Assembly: GCA_012295275.1 (NCBI GenBank)
Contig: CM022677.1
Span: forward strand, 5,025,597 to 5,089,596
Origin: Chrysomallon squamiferum
Lineage: Eukaryota > Mollusca > Gastropoda > Neomphalida > Peltospiridae
Length of the DNA: 64,000 nt
Reading direction: 5' to 3'
Below, in pieces: positions 48,744-62,519 of this stretch (position 1 is the first letter of the stretch; every line of letters begins with the position of its first letter). The notes beneath the pieces were generated by a model. The model searched no databases, was not told where the DNA came from, and was given only the letters and a program-made list of their open reading frames with translations. Made by a program: the position numbers and the translations under genes.

Positions 48744-48971
48744 TACTAGGGAGAGATATGCACAAATATCTCGGAATTTGTTAGAGACAATTCCCTTATG
48801 TTATGATTAGATTACTTTTTTCTTTTAAATATATAGAATAAGAAGATTTATTTTTGGCTCTAACTATTTACGTTAGCATACGCTTATTCACACATATACA
48901 CAAACTCATACACATATGTGCACCTATACGCACACACACACAGTATAAACTCACACACGTATACACACACA

Positions 48972-49027
<56 letters not shown>

Positions 49028-49621
49028 GGACAAAACTGTTGAGAACTATGTAATAATACACACACCTAGGAGCTGTCTCTGGCGTTTTTCTTTACTGCAT
49101 ACTAAATACCAACAAGACTACCTTTTATGATAAAACAAGGATGCAATGCAGTAAGACACTTTGTTGATATATTTATATGTTTGGCTATTCATGATGCCTG
49201 CAAAAGAATATTCAGTGGATTTTTAATCCTTCTTGTGAATACCACCATGAATTTTTTTATATGATTACTTCAACAATAATGAATATGGCTCAACCATGAA
49301 GGTTTCCTCTGGGATTATTTTAAGCAAAGCAAAATTATGGAAAATACAATAGAGATAACATCAGTATCTTCCAGATTTATTCTGGAAACAATGTTCTAGA
49401 GAATATCACAACAAGAGAGACAAAAATGGTTTAATTTTCACAAACATATATATCTGATGAAATGTTCAATCTAATTTAAAGAATTACATCAAGATGAATT
49501 TATATTGTGTCCCATGTGTTACCTCTACGACTACTAATACTACTGCTGCCACTACTACCCCACTAGAATTACTCCTACTACTACTATTACGACTGCCAGC
49601 ACAGTCATCACTACAACTAAC

Positions 49622-50470
<849 letters not shown>

Positions 50471-50851
50471 CTGGAATAAACATTAACAATCATGTAATTT
50501 ATTAATAGAAATATGTTGCAAATACTGTTAGTACTTTTTTATATTAGCTTCCATACTTATTATTAATTTAATTATTATTATTGTTGTTGTTGTTTATTAA
50601 CAAAAAAAATCAAAAAATTAAAAATCAAAAATAGATATGTTTGCTGCTTCTTGTATTTTTCCTGTTAATACCATTACCACCAGTGCTGCTGCTATTATTA
50701 CTCTAACTTCTTCTGTTACTATTGCTAGAACCATTAGTACAATAATTATCACTAATTACAATAGTTACTGCTACTGCTGCTACTAATACTGCCACTACTA
50801 TTACTAATAAAATACTGGTCGTTTACTGCTACTTCTAAAACTACAATTACC

Positions 50852-51052
50852 ATGGTACACTACTTGAATAACTTACCATTATGTATCTTTAATTTAGCCG
50901 ATAAATCATTAATTTCCGATTCCTACGTAGATTATTTCCACAACGGAAACATTTTGTCACATTCTGAGAATTATCTGAGTATCCACAAGCATTACATTTC
51001 CTGCCTGAGGCGGAAGAAAAAATATATATGTCTGAGGGGAAAAACTGTATAG
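50852..51052 (+). other. Unrecognised 66-codon open frame (copy 2)
   Basis: ATG frame beginning MVHYLNNLPLCIFNLADK, later NGNILSHSENYLSIHK. Open only in this duplication copy. No splice or promoter evidence, so a chance or relic frame is possible. Confidence 0.3.
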
Positions 51053-51297
51053 CTATATCTATGTATTTTGAAGTACGAAAATGTTTGATGTTTTGTTTCT
51101 TGTTCTTTACGGTGATACAATATATAATAAAATATTTTGATTTGATTATTAAAATTATTTATTAGAGGTCAACAGAAATGTAGCTTGTTCATTCAGCCCA
51201 GCATTAGTACATCAGAAGCTCCCAAAGATTTGAAAGATCCTGTAAGATAACTTGTTGATCAGTTTCACAATGCTGAAGAAGTGCTCTTCTTATTTAC

Positions 51298-51625
51298 ACA
51301 GAAAATTTGCTTTCTTATTCCCTGAATTTTGCCTGCCAAGTAGTTCGACCAGGCCGGGCTTTTATTAGACGGATAATTGATGCAACAAGAGGAGTCACTA
51401 AACCACATCACAACATCTGGGTTACACAAAGTATGAAGAGAGACTTCAACATGTGGTCAGATTTTCTAGAGCACTGCAATGGGATTACAGTCATGCCCGA
51501 TATGTTCCGGACCAGCAGTAACTCCTTGGAATGTTATAGTCAAGAAGGGGTGGGAAGGGGATTCGGGGTCTTTTTCCAGGAGGACTGGGCACATGGGTCC
51601 TGGCCATAGGACTGATGCAGTTCTG
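51298..51625 (+). mobile_element. DIRS-like retroelement RT/RNase H fragment (copy 2)
   Basis: Same fragment as 34198-34535, but here the downstream motif GRGFGVFFQEDWAHGSWP stays in frame before a stop. Together the two copies confirm the RNase H region. Confidence 0.65.
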
Positions 51626-52138
51626 GTTTGTTGAGAAATATCACGTTTCTCGATCTCTTTCCTGTCTTAATTATATTGTCTAAATTATATTGTTTATGAT
51701 GCAAAATAGAGGTAAAACATAGTAAAACATCACGTTATTTTCATTCAGTATCAATTTATGATATAAACGTCGCTGGTTTTATGTATAAAACTATGATTCA
51801 AGTAAAGTGTAACTTCTCACGTGTTCAGTATTAATTTTTATTATTATTTTTTTTTATAGAGAAGAAACTGTAACTCAGTTTAAGAGAAAAATATTATCAC
51901 AATAGAGTGGCTTCCCCTGTATATCTAGTCATTAAGTTATTTATTTCTGAATTTACAAGTCGAGCTCTGTAAAATGCCACTATAAAATAAAAGCTCAGAC
52001 TTTATAAGAATCCATTCATTTTTGTTGATACGTTGATAATAAATGATGTCAACATGAGCGCAGTTTTCACAGCGGCATTTATTGTTATTAACGCTATCAA
52101 AATTATTCTTGAAAAGCCGATGATATTCCTTTAGCTGA

Positions 52139-52176
<38 letters not shown>

Positions 52177-53416
52177 CTGTTATGATGCAAATCAAAGGTG
52201 AACGTAATAAAATATCGATGTAAGCAGTGTTTATTTTAAACTAAGATAGAACGTAATTTCCGCTCAGTCTCAGTTTAGTCGTAGAAGCTGCACAGCTGGT
52301 ACTAAATAAAAGCGTAAATTCTGTCGAGCAGTCTCAAATTATCTTCAGAAAACTACCAAATTAAATATGGTATTATACACAGAAATTAAAGACAAACTGG
52401 TATAATATTGGTTACCATATTCAAAAATATGGTTTATTTGAAAGACCCTCTCTATTTCTCAACAACAAAAATATATAAATAAATAAATAAATATATGTAT
52501 AGTTTTATAAAATTTGTTTTAGAGAGCCATGAAAAGATATTATCAGTAGTAAACAATTAAAAAAAAAAAAAAACATTATGCGTATCCAGCAGCACAGTTT
52601 ATAAAGCAAAATGTAGAATCAGGAAAAATAATATGATATTTTATATTCATTTCAAATTCTTCACCTTTTTCTGTATTTTTTATTTAACAGTGTCTTCGCC
52701 TCGGAAACTTGTTTTACATGGTAGACTGTAAAATTGATGACATAATCGAGATGCACAAAGATTTAGAAAGAACAATAATAACAACAGCTAGTTTGGACTG
52801 TTCATAGAAAGAAGCAGGCGGCGACAGAAAATTGTTAAAACTGTAGAATTTATGGATTGACAGAGAAACACATGGACAGATGTGGGTATATGTATTTGGC
52901 TGTTAGAAAAACATATATACATACACACAAGTTGTGTGTTAGTGAATGTGTGTACTGAAGGAAATGTTTTTATGTGGTATCTGAGGCATGGATACCGAGC
53001 GACAGACAGACAGATGTGAATGTGAAAGGATGAGTTGGTACAGACATGTTATCTGTGAGAAAGAGTTAATGTGTTTGTTGTCAAATAACTGCTGCATGTG
53101 AAAGACAGTGTCCTTGTTTATATATAAACAAGTTCCAAGTGTTTTGATTGTTGTTTTGTTTTTAAAAAATAAATAGAACAAAAATGATATACAATTAGAT
53201 AAAAAAATACAATTAAGAACTGGATTATTTTAAGGATTTATTCTTATATCTTGATTTTGAATTGTTATTATTAACATTAAAATATAATTGAAAAAAGCTG
53301 AAATTAATCAGGCTAAAAGAGTAATTTTAGCTCTATTAAAACCAACATCTTTTTTAAAAACAGATTTGCAGTAATTTTTATTTTAAAGAAAATGAAAATG
53401 AAACGATGTATGTATG

Positions 53417-53479
<63 letters not shown>

Positions 53480-53984
53480 ATTTTAAAAATGTATAATTAA
53501 TTTATAATTATGAAAGTCTGTGACATCAAATGAAAGTGAAATGTTCATAATACAAAATCTTAAAGGCATATGTCACTGTAATTCATTACTGGAATGCATT
53601 GCTACAAAGGTAGGGTTTAGTTTTGTTTTGAAATGCTATTATAATTATACTTCCTATTTAACAAACTTCAGTTTGATTAGTAACATTATGCAGAGTGATC
53701 TTGACTGCTCAAGGTTTATATGTTGTATGAAAAATTCATTGTTTTTATTCAAGGGGCAAATCGAAAAAAAAAGGGTTTTATGCGAAATAGGAATTTTACA
53801 GTAATTAATTAAGTAATAATAATAAATCAAATCAACCAACAAATAATGGAAACTGGTTGTATAGAAACTGTTCAATTTCATATTGGAATATTTTGCTCGA
53901 ATTTTTTTTTTTTTTTTTTTTTTTTATACAATTAGCTGAATTCATCTAAAAGTAGTAAATCGAATTTAGCTCAGTGTTTTTTTA

Positions 53985-54098
53985 TGTATTTACAAACACA
54001 TTAAACAGAGTTATTTCCCTTAGACCATTAATGCTTATGCAATGTCATCTATTAATAGTCTAAGGGAAATAACTCTATTTAACGAGTTTGTAAATAAA
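53985..54098. mobile_element. Fold-back repeat, arms about 41 bp
   Basis: A perfect 19-bp core (54007-54025 and 54058-54076, AGAGTTATTTCCCTTAGAC and its complement) extends with few mismatches to about 41 bp arms around a 32-bp loop. The core motif GGGAAATAACTC and the presence in only one duplication copy suggest a miniature transposon tip or MITE. Confidence 0.6.
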
Positions 54099-54099
54099 A

Positions 54100-54102
<3 letters not shown>

Positions 54103-54155
<53 letters not shown>
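54103..54155. repeat. (GA)n microsatellite
   Basis: About 26 GA units directly after the fold-back repeat. Confidence 0.95.
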
Positions 54156-54158
<3 letters not shown>

Positions 54159-55669
54159 CCATTTTTGTTGATTAGTGTTCATTCTAGTGCTTTGATTGTT
54201 TTTGTAAAATCGAACAAAATGTATATATAAAAAATAATAATTAAATCAGATGATCTTTTGCTGGTTGACCACAAATAACGAAGATATTGATCAGTATATA
54301 AATAATAAAACTAAAAACAGACAAAGACTAGTCTTTATTTATTTATTTTTCTTTTAAAATATTTGAATGTGCCTTAACATTTTTAATGTTAACAAACTGA
54401 AAAATTTCAGCATGATTTTCCATTTTGATTATTGTTTTTAGATAAGATGCAATGGGTTTGATTTTGTAGATGTCAGGATTTAAAACAGTTAAGAACAAAT
54501 AATGTTTTTTTATTAAAAATATTTGTACTGCCACTCATTTATGTAACATGACCTGGTTATATTTTATTGTTATTTTATATCTTTTATTATTTATTTATGA
54601 ATTTATTTAATTATTTATTTAATTTCATTTTTCCCCAGCTTTTTAATTGAATTAATTCAATACAGATTATAAAATACTTGGAAGACATTTCCATTTGCAC
54701 ATATTTGAAATAATGTTTTGAATTTTTCCAACATGTGAAAGGCTAATTATAAAATACTGAAAAAAATTCCATTTATGTACATTTTTTCTCTTCTTTGGTT
54801 TTTATCATTTTTAAATTATGATTTTCTATTTTTAAAGATTCCTTATTAAAATAATTCAATTATTCCTTCTAAAGTGGGAAATTATAAAAAACTGCTAGAA
54901 ATGTGTAAAGAGAAATATCTGAATATTTAAGTTTTATTATCTAGACACATTTTTAAGTAATTTCAACTTGAAGATGATCATGTTTCTTCTAATTAAAAAT
55001 AACAAAGTCATGGTTAATGCAAATAAAATTTTAATTTAGTTAACAGTTTACATTAGAAATAAATTATTATATAAAGAGTTATATAATATATTCTTATTAC
55101 CCCTAATTACATAATTTAAATATATTTACACAATTATTACCCCCTGAATTAAATATTTTTTTCCCAACTTTTTTGTATAAAAAATTCTTATTACCCCTAA
55201 TGACATAATTTTCAATTATATTTACATTTATTACCCCCAGCAAACCCCTGATTTTACACTGATTTAAATAATATAAAGAAAAAATGTTGTTTTATTGTGT
55301 TATAATAAAAACTTCAAATACCTCTAATTACATAGTTTTAAATATATTTAGACTGATTAACCCCAGAAAACCCTTGATTTACCCCGATTTAAATAATATA
55401 AAAATTAGATTAAAAAAGTTAATGAACTAGCACACTGATTTTAGCTTATTTGCAAAGATGGCATTCCATAGCAACGATGAATCTCCATTCCTCTTTCAGT
55501 GAGAAAGATTAGAATAACCAAGCACACATCAAAGATAAAAACAGTGCAAGCTGCAATGAAGTACAATGTGTACACTGGATGTTCTGATCACATTGACAAT
55601 GCAGTCTCTTGGAGATCACTGAGTGTTAGAAATTCAAATTACATTTCAGACAGATTTTCTCTTGAAAGA

Positions 55670-55750
55670 CTATGATGTAAAAGCTCTCTGGTGAATCTTT
55701 TCTGAAAATGCAGTGCTGGCTAAGGCAGCTTGAATCTGTTGTCTAGGATC
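55670..55750 (-). CDS. Candidate terminal exon, complete in copy 2 only
   Basis: Acceptor TTTTGTTGTAG at 55761-55751, then 26 codons beginning DPRQQIQAALASTAFSEKIH and ending QRAFTS, stop TAG at 55672-55670. A balanced, amphipathic-looking C-terminus in AT-rich DNA. In duplication copy 1 a 1-kb deletion (junction near 37978) removes the acceptor and first half. No upstream exon was identified, and the phase from the 62452-62519 exon does not fit directly. Confidence 0.45.
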   Translation of the reverse strand, partial: DPRQQIQAALASTAFSEKIHQRAFTS

Positions 55751-57862
55751 CTACAACAAAATATAATATTCATTAATAAACTAAACATAAAATAAAGTGA
55801 AAGACGCTCTAACTGCATTTCACTGTCTTATCAAGAAGAATTTTAGTCCAAATTTGTATTTTTTCCATGCAATTTAAAATTAAAATAATTTATTAAAGGT
55901 TTTTATATTCTTAATTTCAATAGATTAATATTGTAAATTTCTTTCACCTGTATTAAATCTATCTTTTTTTCTGAGATTAGAGGTATTAAAAATAGCAAAT
56001 TACAAATTTATACAACTGTTCTGTTCACTGCTCTATTAAGCTGGCATGTAAATTATTACAAGGTTTGTTCGTGCATAAACCATTATTACATTGATTCTGT
56101 ACTAGCAAATATTAACATATCAAGCAAATAGGTTTGCTTTATGAAACATTTATATAAAATTATCAGTATATAAAAATAAAATCATCAAAGAAGACATTGT
56201 AAATATTTAAATTTAATTCATTGTTAATTTAATCTGAAAAAATTCTGACAATTTTCTTATATTTTCTCAGAAGAAAAAAGATAAATGCAGTTGAACTCAT
56301 TTGACTTCAGCATAAATACAAAATGAATTAGTACATTTAAATAGCTATATTGTTATTTCTAAAACTGATTAATAAACCCTGATATAATTAATAAGTAAAA
56401 CCATTTTGAGAACAATGTAAAGTTAATGAAGAAATAAAATGTGGGAAGACAAAACAAAATCTGTTACTGATCAGTGAAAACATAATGTGTATTATATACT
56501 ATATCCTTTTACAATCCTTCTTGGGGCTTTTGTTTTTTGTTTTAAAGAAAAACAAAATTGTTGATATTTTCTAGCTATCCATTATTATTTATAGTCCAGA
56601 TAAGATGGAAACACATGAGTGAGAGCAACTAAAAATAAAAAAGTTCTACAGATTTCCTACAATCACTCATCTAGATCCATTACTAAAATACACCATTAAC
56701 GTAAATGAAATAACAATAAATCGTTTCTTGATCATATTTCAGGCTCTGAATAAAACAAAGTTGAACTTAAAAATACTGAAACATAAATAAATCCTAGTGA
56801 AAACATTAAATTATCTCTCAAAATGCTCTCAAAATGCAAATAGTAATAAATACAAAAAGCAAAATAAAAGATTATACTTTAGCTATTAAAATGCAGATCA
56901 CTTAATAACTTAAAACAATATTATTTGCTTAACTATTATTTTGAGTAGATTAATCACCATCAAACAACACATACAACTAATTTTCATGACATTCTTGTCA
57001 GTTTAGGGGAAACACACACACAATTCTAGGTGTGCACCGTGTACTTGGTACAGGGCTGGGAGACCTACTGCACTGGGCTAACAGTGATTTACAAAATAAA
57101 ACACCAAAATGACTTTTCTATTGTTTTTATCATCATCACACCATTATTCATAAATATGGTCAACATCATCATAATAAATAAATAAATAATGTTGAAATTA
57201 AATGAACAATCTTGAATATTAGAACACAAAATATATATGTATGCTGTAAGCAAATGTGACATTTTTGGAAAGTAAAGTGCAAAAGTAAAAATTAACATAA
57301 ATGTGTAAAAAGAAAAAAAAGAGAAAAATGAATTCATGTACCATATAATAGAAAATTAATTAAGTTGCTGAATGTTACTTATATAAAGTGAATAAAACAT
57401 TTTTTTACTGTTATGTTGGATATTGTATATAATGATTTTTTGTTTTGCTTCTGTTGAAAACAGAATTTAAAAATCCTTTCTGACTGAAATAATTTTAAGA
57501 AGTTAAAAATAAAATTACAATATTATAACTGTTTAGATTATATTATCATTATGTTTTAGCTTAATACAACATTAGTAAGGATTTATAATGTTTGTATGCT
57601 TAACTTTTATGATTGCATATGTGGTCAAATTAGAAATTAGTAACAAGAATCAGAAATTATCCATGAAAATGACTTGCTGTAATTATTTCTTACTTTGTCA
57701 ATTGATTCTGAGTGTAATATTGTAATACCATTAGTTACTCAATGCTGTTAAAAGAAAACATTTTGAAGTAAGAATAATATCCAAATATGACTTCAGTATA
57801 TATATATATATTCCAAATATGTTATAAATGAATTATAATATTGGTTGATTTAATGAACAAAA
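55751..57862. other. AT-rich non-coding part of duplication unit (copy 2)
   Basis: 55751-56703 has no counterpart in copy 1. A less AT-rich 60-base block near 57020-57080 (also 38285-38350) is conserved between copies but not identified. It might be a SINE fragment. Confidence 0.5.
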
Positions 57863-58089
57863 TGTAAAATACATCACACAACACAAACATAACAACTCAG
57901 TCAACAGAAACAAGACAACAGAGATCACAGCGACACAAACCAAACTTTGACTGAGACAAGTCAGTTCACTCAGTGCAATACAACAATGGAGGAGGACAAG
58001 TCTTACCAAGTGAAAACAGTGTTGAGCAAATGTCAGAAAACTCTCTCATTTGTAAAAATACTCCACACAAAAATCATAAAGAAGTAAGA

Positions 58090-58428
58090 CCTTAAGTTTA
58101 AAACATAATAGATTTGAGATCTGAGGTTTGGTAAGTAAGCTCAGAGCTACATTTCTTAAACCACCACTAAGTATTACTGAATCACAGTGTAAATGTATTA
58201 TGTGGCTGGGCACAGAAGGCAGGGTTTTACACACAGATGATAATATTTTAAAGGGTATTGTATATATTCCACCAGAGAATTCTTGTTATTCAAAAGAATA
58301 TAGTTCAACATGATCTGTCTTACTGGTGACTTCAACAGCTGATGATAATGATTTTATTATTATGGAAGAAAATGAATAGAGTGGTTTAATCACTGATGAT
58401 GTATTTGAACTTGAACTTGTTAAATATA
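58090..58428 (+). pseudogene. LINE endonuclease fragment
   Basis: The frame reads CIMWLGTEGRVLHTDDN, then GIVYIPPENSCYSKE, and in a shifted frame LTGDFNS, the APE-type endonuclease order seen in LINE ORF2. It stops at a TTAA followed by a piggyBac-like terminus at 58429. LINE linker and RT sequences reappear at 61460, so the transposons between may have been inserted into this LINE. Confidence 0.6.
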
Positions 58429-58560
58429 TTAACCCTTTGAACCTGCAGGGCAGTTTTCCAGCCTGACCATATAGTATATGTGTTACAGTCAATGTGTCAA
58501 ACCAGTCATTTGGCCAGATGACTGAAAATGAGTGCCCTCAGTTTGACAGATTGCCTGATA
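58429..58560 (+). mobile_element. Candidate piggyBac left end at a TTAA site
   Basis: TTAA at 58429-58432 is followed by CCCTTTGAACCTGCAGGGCA, fitting the TTAA target and CCC start of piggyBac elements. A subterminal block (CAGTCAATGTGTCAAACCAG) recurs inverted before both piggyBac remnants (about 41955-41993 and 60142-60165). Confidence 0.5.
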
Positions 58561-58779
58561 AGGAATTTTGAATTCAGTCAATATGTCAAGTATTGTAAAA
58601 AAATATATTTTGTGTTTGTTCTTTTCATGTTTTGTTTTTATTTTGTACTAAAGAGCCTGTGACCTTTGTGAACAGTTCTTACAACTGTTTATTTTACATC
58701 TGCTTTGAACTTAGTTTCTTTGTTTTGTACTAATCAGCTTGTGTCCTTAAAGCAACACTAAGATTACACTGCTTTGATA

Positions 58780-60007
58780 GCTCTGATGGGACTGTTGGTG
58801 TTAAATTTGTTCGGTTTTGCAAGAACTCGAGTTTCAATGCTGGAATAAAACAGTCACCTTATACAACCTTATTTGGCATCAAAAACAGGATTGGTTTGAC
58901 TTCCTCATCATTACTGCATGATGTTATCCAGAGAACCTCTACCAGAAACCACTCAACCTCTACCAGAAACAACTCAACCTCTACCAGAAACAACTCAACC
59001 TCTATCAGAAACAACTCAACCTCTACCAGAAACAACTCAACCTCTACCAGAAACAACTCTACCTCTACCAGAAACAATTCAACCTCTACCAGAAACAACT
59101 CAACCTCTATCAGAAACAACTCCACCTCTACCAGAAACAACTCAACCTCTACCAGAAACAACTCAACCTCTATCAGAAACAACTCAACCTCTATCAGAAA
59201 CAACTCAACCTCTACCAGAAACAACTCAACCTCTACCAGAAACAACTCAACCTCTATCAGAAACAACTCAACCTCTATCAGAAACAACTCAACCTCTACC
59301 AGAAACAACTCAACCTTTACCAGAAACAACTCAACCTCTATCAGAAACAACTCTACCTCTACAAGAAACAACTCAACCTCTACCTAAATGACTCAACCTC
59401 TATGAGAAATGACTCAACCTCTATCAGAAACAACTCAACCTGTATCTGAAACAACTCAACCTCTATCAGAAACGACTCAACCTCTACAAGAAAAAACTCA
59501 ACCTCTACCTGAAATAACTCTACCTCTACCAGAAACAACTCAACCATTGAGCAGCATAGACAAGAAAAGAAAACTTGCAATAGCTGGACAACAGAAACAA
59601 ACAAAGCATGTTGTTAAGCAGAGTTGTGTGATTATGAATGATGGTGCTGTTGTGATAAAGTAGCTGTGCCGATTCCGTCTGTTGACAGGGGATGTGGTGA
59701 TCCCAGAAATATTCTTGTATTAGCTGAAGAAAACATACAATATACCACTGGTTGCCCTTCTGGTATTCTAAAACAGAAATATAGTCGACACCAGTTTGAT
59801 TTATGTCCTCAGAGACTCCTGAGTGAATCTGACATGAACAGTTTGTCACTTCGTCAAGTCAACAAAAAGGAGTCACAACACGGTGGTGAGGGTTTTGTCA
59901 AGTGCAAATGGTCCTAAAAGATGTCGGAGTAAGAGATGTGCTTGTTTAAAAATAATGTTTAGTGTAACAGCAGATGTCACAACAGTGTAAATTGTTTAAA
60001 TAAATGA
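58780..60007 (+). pseudogene. Integrase-bearing element resembling KRBA2, remnant (copy 2)
   Basis: Starts at the block matching RTVGVKFVQFRKNSSFNAG. The zinc-binding start and catalytic core of copy 1 are missing here. A long PLPETTQ array follows, then SIDKKRKLAIAGQQKQ, the block FDLCPQRLLSESDMNSLSLR, and a degraded cysteine-rich tail ending at TGA 60005-60007. Confidence 0.78.
58935..59550. repeat. 21-bp coding minisatellite, about 29 units (copy 2)
   Basis: The unit CCTCTACCAGAAACAACTCAA varies mainly ACC/ATC. It reads PLPETTQ in the integrase frame. Two other plus frames and one minus frame are also open over most of the array. A one-base loss near 59385 ends the main frame. Confidence 0.95.
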
Positions 60008-60251
60008 AGTATGTATTATGTGTCACCAATGTATTACACTGGTAAATTTGTTGTTACATGTATTTGATTATTAAATACAGATGAAACATAGTTTAGTTAT
60101 TAGAAAACACCCAAGAAATACCCTTTAGTCATCTGGCCAAACAACTGGACACATTGACTGTAGCATATATACCTGCTCGTATTCTCAGCCATACTTCTGG
60201 CAGGAAGCTTCGATAATGTTTTTGCAAACAATTGCAGTTTTTGGAGTAAAC

Positions 60252-61455
60252 ATGAGCAGTAAGAAAGTGACAACCAAGCAGGCATTACAAATGATAATGT
60301 CAGATTCTGAGGATGAGGATGAAGTGTTGGAATGTGAAATAATAGTGATTTTGAAAGTGAAGAGTGTGACGATGATGTTGTCAATGATACAAATAATAAA
60401 AACATGAATGCAAATGAAGGTGAAAATGAAAATGATTCTGTTGATAATCACAGCCCAGATGGTGATGTTTTACAACCTGTTGGGGGGTTGTGGTTGTGGT
60501 AGAGGATGCGGTCATTGAGATGTGCAACAGAATTCTCAGCCTCTTTGTTTTTGAAACTAAGAATATGTCAGAGAAGCAAAACCTCACATTAGTATTCTAA
60601 ATCCTTTAGTTCTCAGGCTTTGTCACCAACAGAGATAAAAACATTTTTTTGCTCTCAAGTAGCAATGGAAATGCTTATTCACAAGGACCGCTTTGGACAA
60701 TTTTGGCGAGATACGGAAACTGTCTTGACCATCATGACTGCATTTCCACAGATTTTTAGCAATATGGTCTATGCTACATAGTGTAAATGTATTAGACCCG
60801 GAGCTAGACGAATCAGATAAGATTTACAAATCAAGGCCCATGTTCAGTCACTTATGGAAAAATTCAGGTTGCATTATATACCGAGAAGCAATCTGTTACC
60901 GGACAAGGGAATGATTCCGATAAAAAACTTCCAATCTATAAAATAGTATATCAAAGATAAACCGATAAAGTGTGATATCAAAACCTACCTAGTTTGTGAC
61001 AGTGAGAATGGCTACATTACAAATGCAGAAGTATATTCAGGTGGGAGGAAGGATGCTGAAAACATTGAAAATCTTAGTATGACTGGAAACCTTGTTATTT
61101 GTATGTTGGAACCGTTTCATGACCAGCATTACTGTGTGTTTACAGACTCTACACTAGTGTATATTTGTGTGAGTTTTTGCTGGAAAAGAGAGGAATCTGC
61201 CTAGTGGCCACTGCACTTACAAATCGCAAACTTTTTCAAAAAAAAATTTGATCAAAACATCAAATTTCAAAGTGCAGTTTGAACTATTGTTCAATGGAAC
61301 TGTAGCAGCAATTGTTTAGTGTGACAAAAAGCCCATTTATTTTGTAACTTCTGCATTTATAGCCCCCCCCCCCCCAGTACATGTACAAAGATATGATAGT
61401 AAAGAGCACAGAAGACTTCCTGTGGGATGTCTGAAAGCTGTCCAAAGTTACAATG
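60252..61455 (+). pseudogene. piggyBac-family transposase remnant (copy 2)
   Basis: ATG at 60252 starts MSSKKVTTKQALQMIMSDSE, a typical piggyBac N-terminus. Catalytic-domain fragments match copy 1 (CMLEPFHDQHYCVF at about 61100-61140, FNGTVAAIV). Beyond the end of collinearity it continues with VQRYDSKEHRRLPVGCLKAV, the region after the third aspartate, to about 61455, where LINE sequence begins. A C13 run at 61363-61375 and many stops break it. Confidence 0.8.
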
Positions 61456-61459
61456 TATA

Positions 61460-62200
61460 AAAATGAAAAACTTACCAAGCTGCATCAGGGCAGACGTCAT
61501 TACAAAAACATCTGGGAAGAAACCCACCTACATAAGAAGATATAAACAATATGGTGGAAACATATTGAAAGCTGACTTGAAGTATAAAGAGAATCCATAT
61601 AAACAAACACTAAATAGAGCTGTTAGGGAATAAGGATATCTATTAAACAAAAACTGAAAATACTAAAAACTTCAAATCCCAAAGAGTATTTGTCAATTCT
61701 GAACAACTGTAAGCAGAGATGGTCAACTGATTCTTTATTTCATTTTTTCAAAACTCTTAATAGCAATGTTGATGAAACATGTAGCACAATAGAAGAATTA
61801 CTCAAGGACAAGAAACTACTAATGATGTTTTGAACAAGTCTCATTCAGCCGAGGAAATATCTGGAGCAGTAAACAGACTGCACTGTCATTGACCAGCTGG
61901 AGAAGATTTTATTATTAATGACTATATTAAGTATACTGCTAATGTTATGTTACATTTATATGTTCTGCTATTATTGACTCAGCAATTATACCATCCGATT
62001 GGTTAGTGGGACTCCTCAAACCAATATAAAAAATAAAGGAGCTCGAAATGACCCTGAAAATTATACATTATTAAATTATTAAGCTGTTCAGGTAAATTTT
62101 TTACATCTCTTCTTAATTCTAGATGAAATAAGTATGCAGATGAAACAAACCTGATTTTAGAAAATATGATGCTTCTTCTTCTTTTATTTTAAAATATAGA
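61460..62200 (+). pseudogene. LINE linker and reverse transcriptase fragment
   Basis: The frame begins KKPTYIRRYKQYGGNIL and KENPYKQTLNRAVRE (61527-61630). In shifted frames follow KTSNPKEY, LNKSHSAEEISGAVNRL, GEDFIINEYIKYTANVMLHL, IIPSDWLVGLLKPIYKNKGA and DPENYT, the opening of a LINE reverse transcriptase, then KYADETNLI near 62130. Multiple frameshifts. The catalytic core is lost before the GA repeat. Confidence 0.75.
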
Positions 62201-62236
62201 ATGTTACAACAAAATAATCAGGTTTGTATAAAAGTA

Positions 62237-62344
<108 letters not shown>

Positions 62345-62451
62345 AATGCAGTGTATGACACAAGATTCTAATGTATATTACACAATGCAACTTCCTACAT
62401 TAAATTAAATTAAACTTCACTGGGTTTAGAATAATAAGAAATCAAATTCAC

Positions 62452-62519
62452 CTGTTCAGTTTCTTTTCTCTTTTCCCGTGGCAGCAAACTTTATCCTCAG
62501 CACTGGACAGCACCTTCTG
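62452..62519 (-). CDS. Candidate internal exon, unrecognised
   Basis: Acceptor GTTGTTTCAG, donor AACAG|GTGAAT. Open for 22 codons plus two bases: QKVLSSAEDKVCCHGKREK, then KLN. CAGCAG at the acceptor offers a three-base alternative. Other frames: one stops early. Flanked by AT-rich DNA. No partner exon was established. Confidence 0.4.

Larger units (their letters stand above)
51626..55669. other. AT-rich non-coding part of duplication unit (copy 2)
   Basis: TA run 52146-52171, AAT run 53424-53479, then a 0.56-kb segment absent from copy 1 (53612-54172) carrying an inverted repeat and a GA run. No supported gene. Confidence 0.6.

Noticed and set aside
53520-53804. 94-codon plus frame in copy 2
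   Set aside because: Low-complexity AT-rich sequence. The frame is not conserved in copy 1, where the segment is absent after AAAG. The possible donor GTAGGG alone is not enough.
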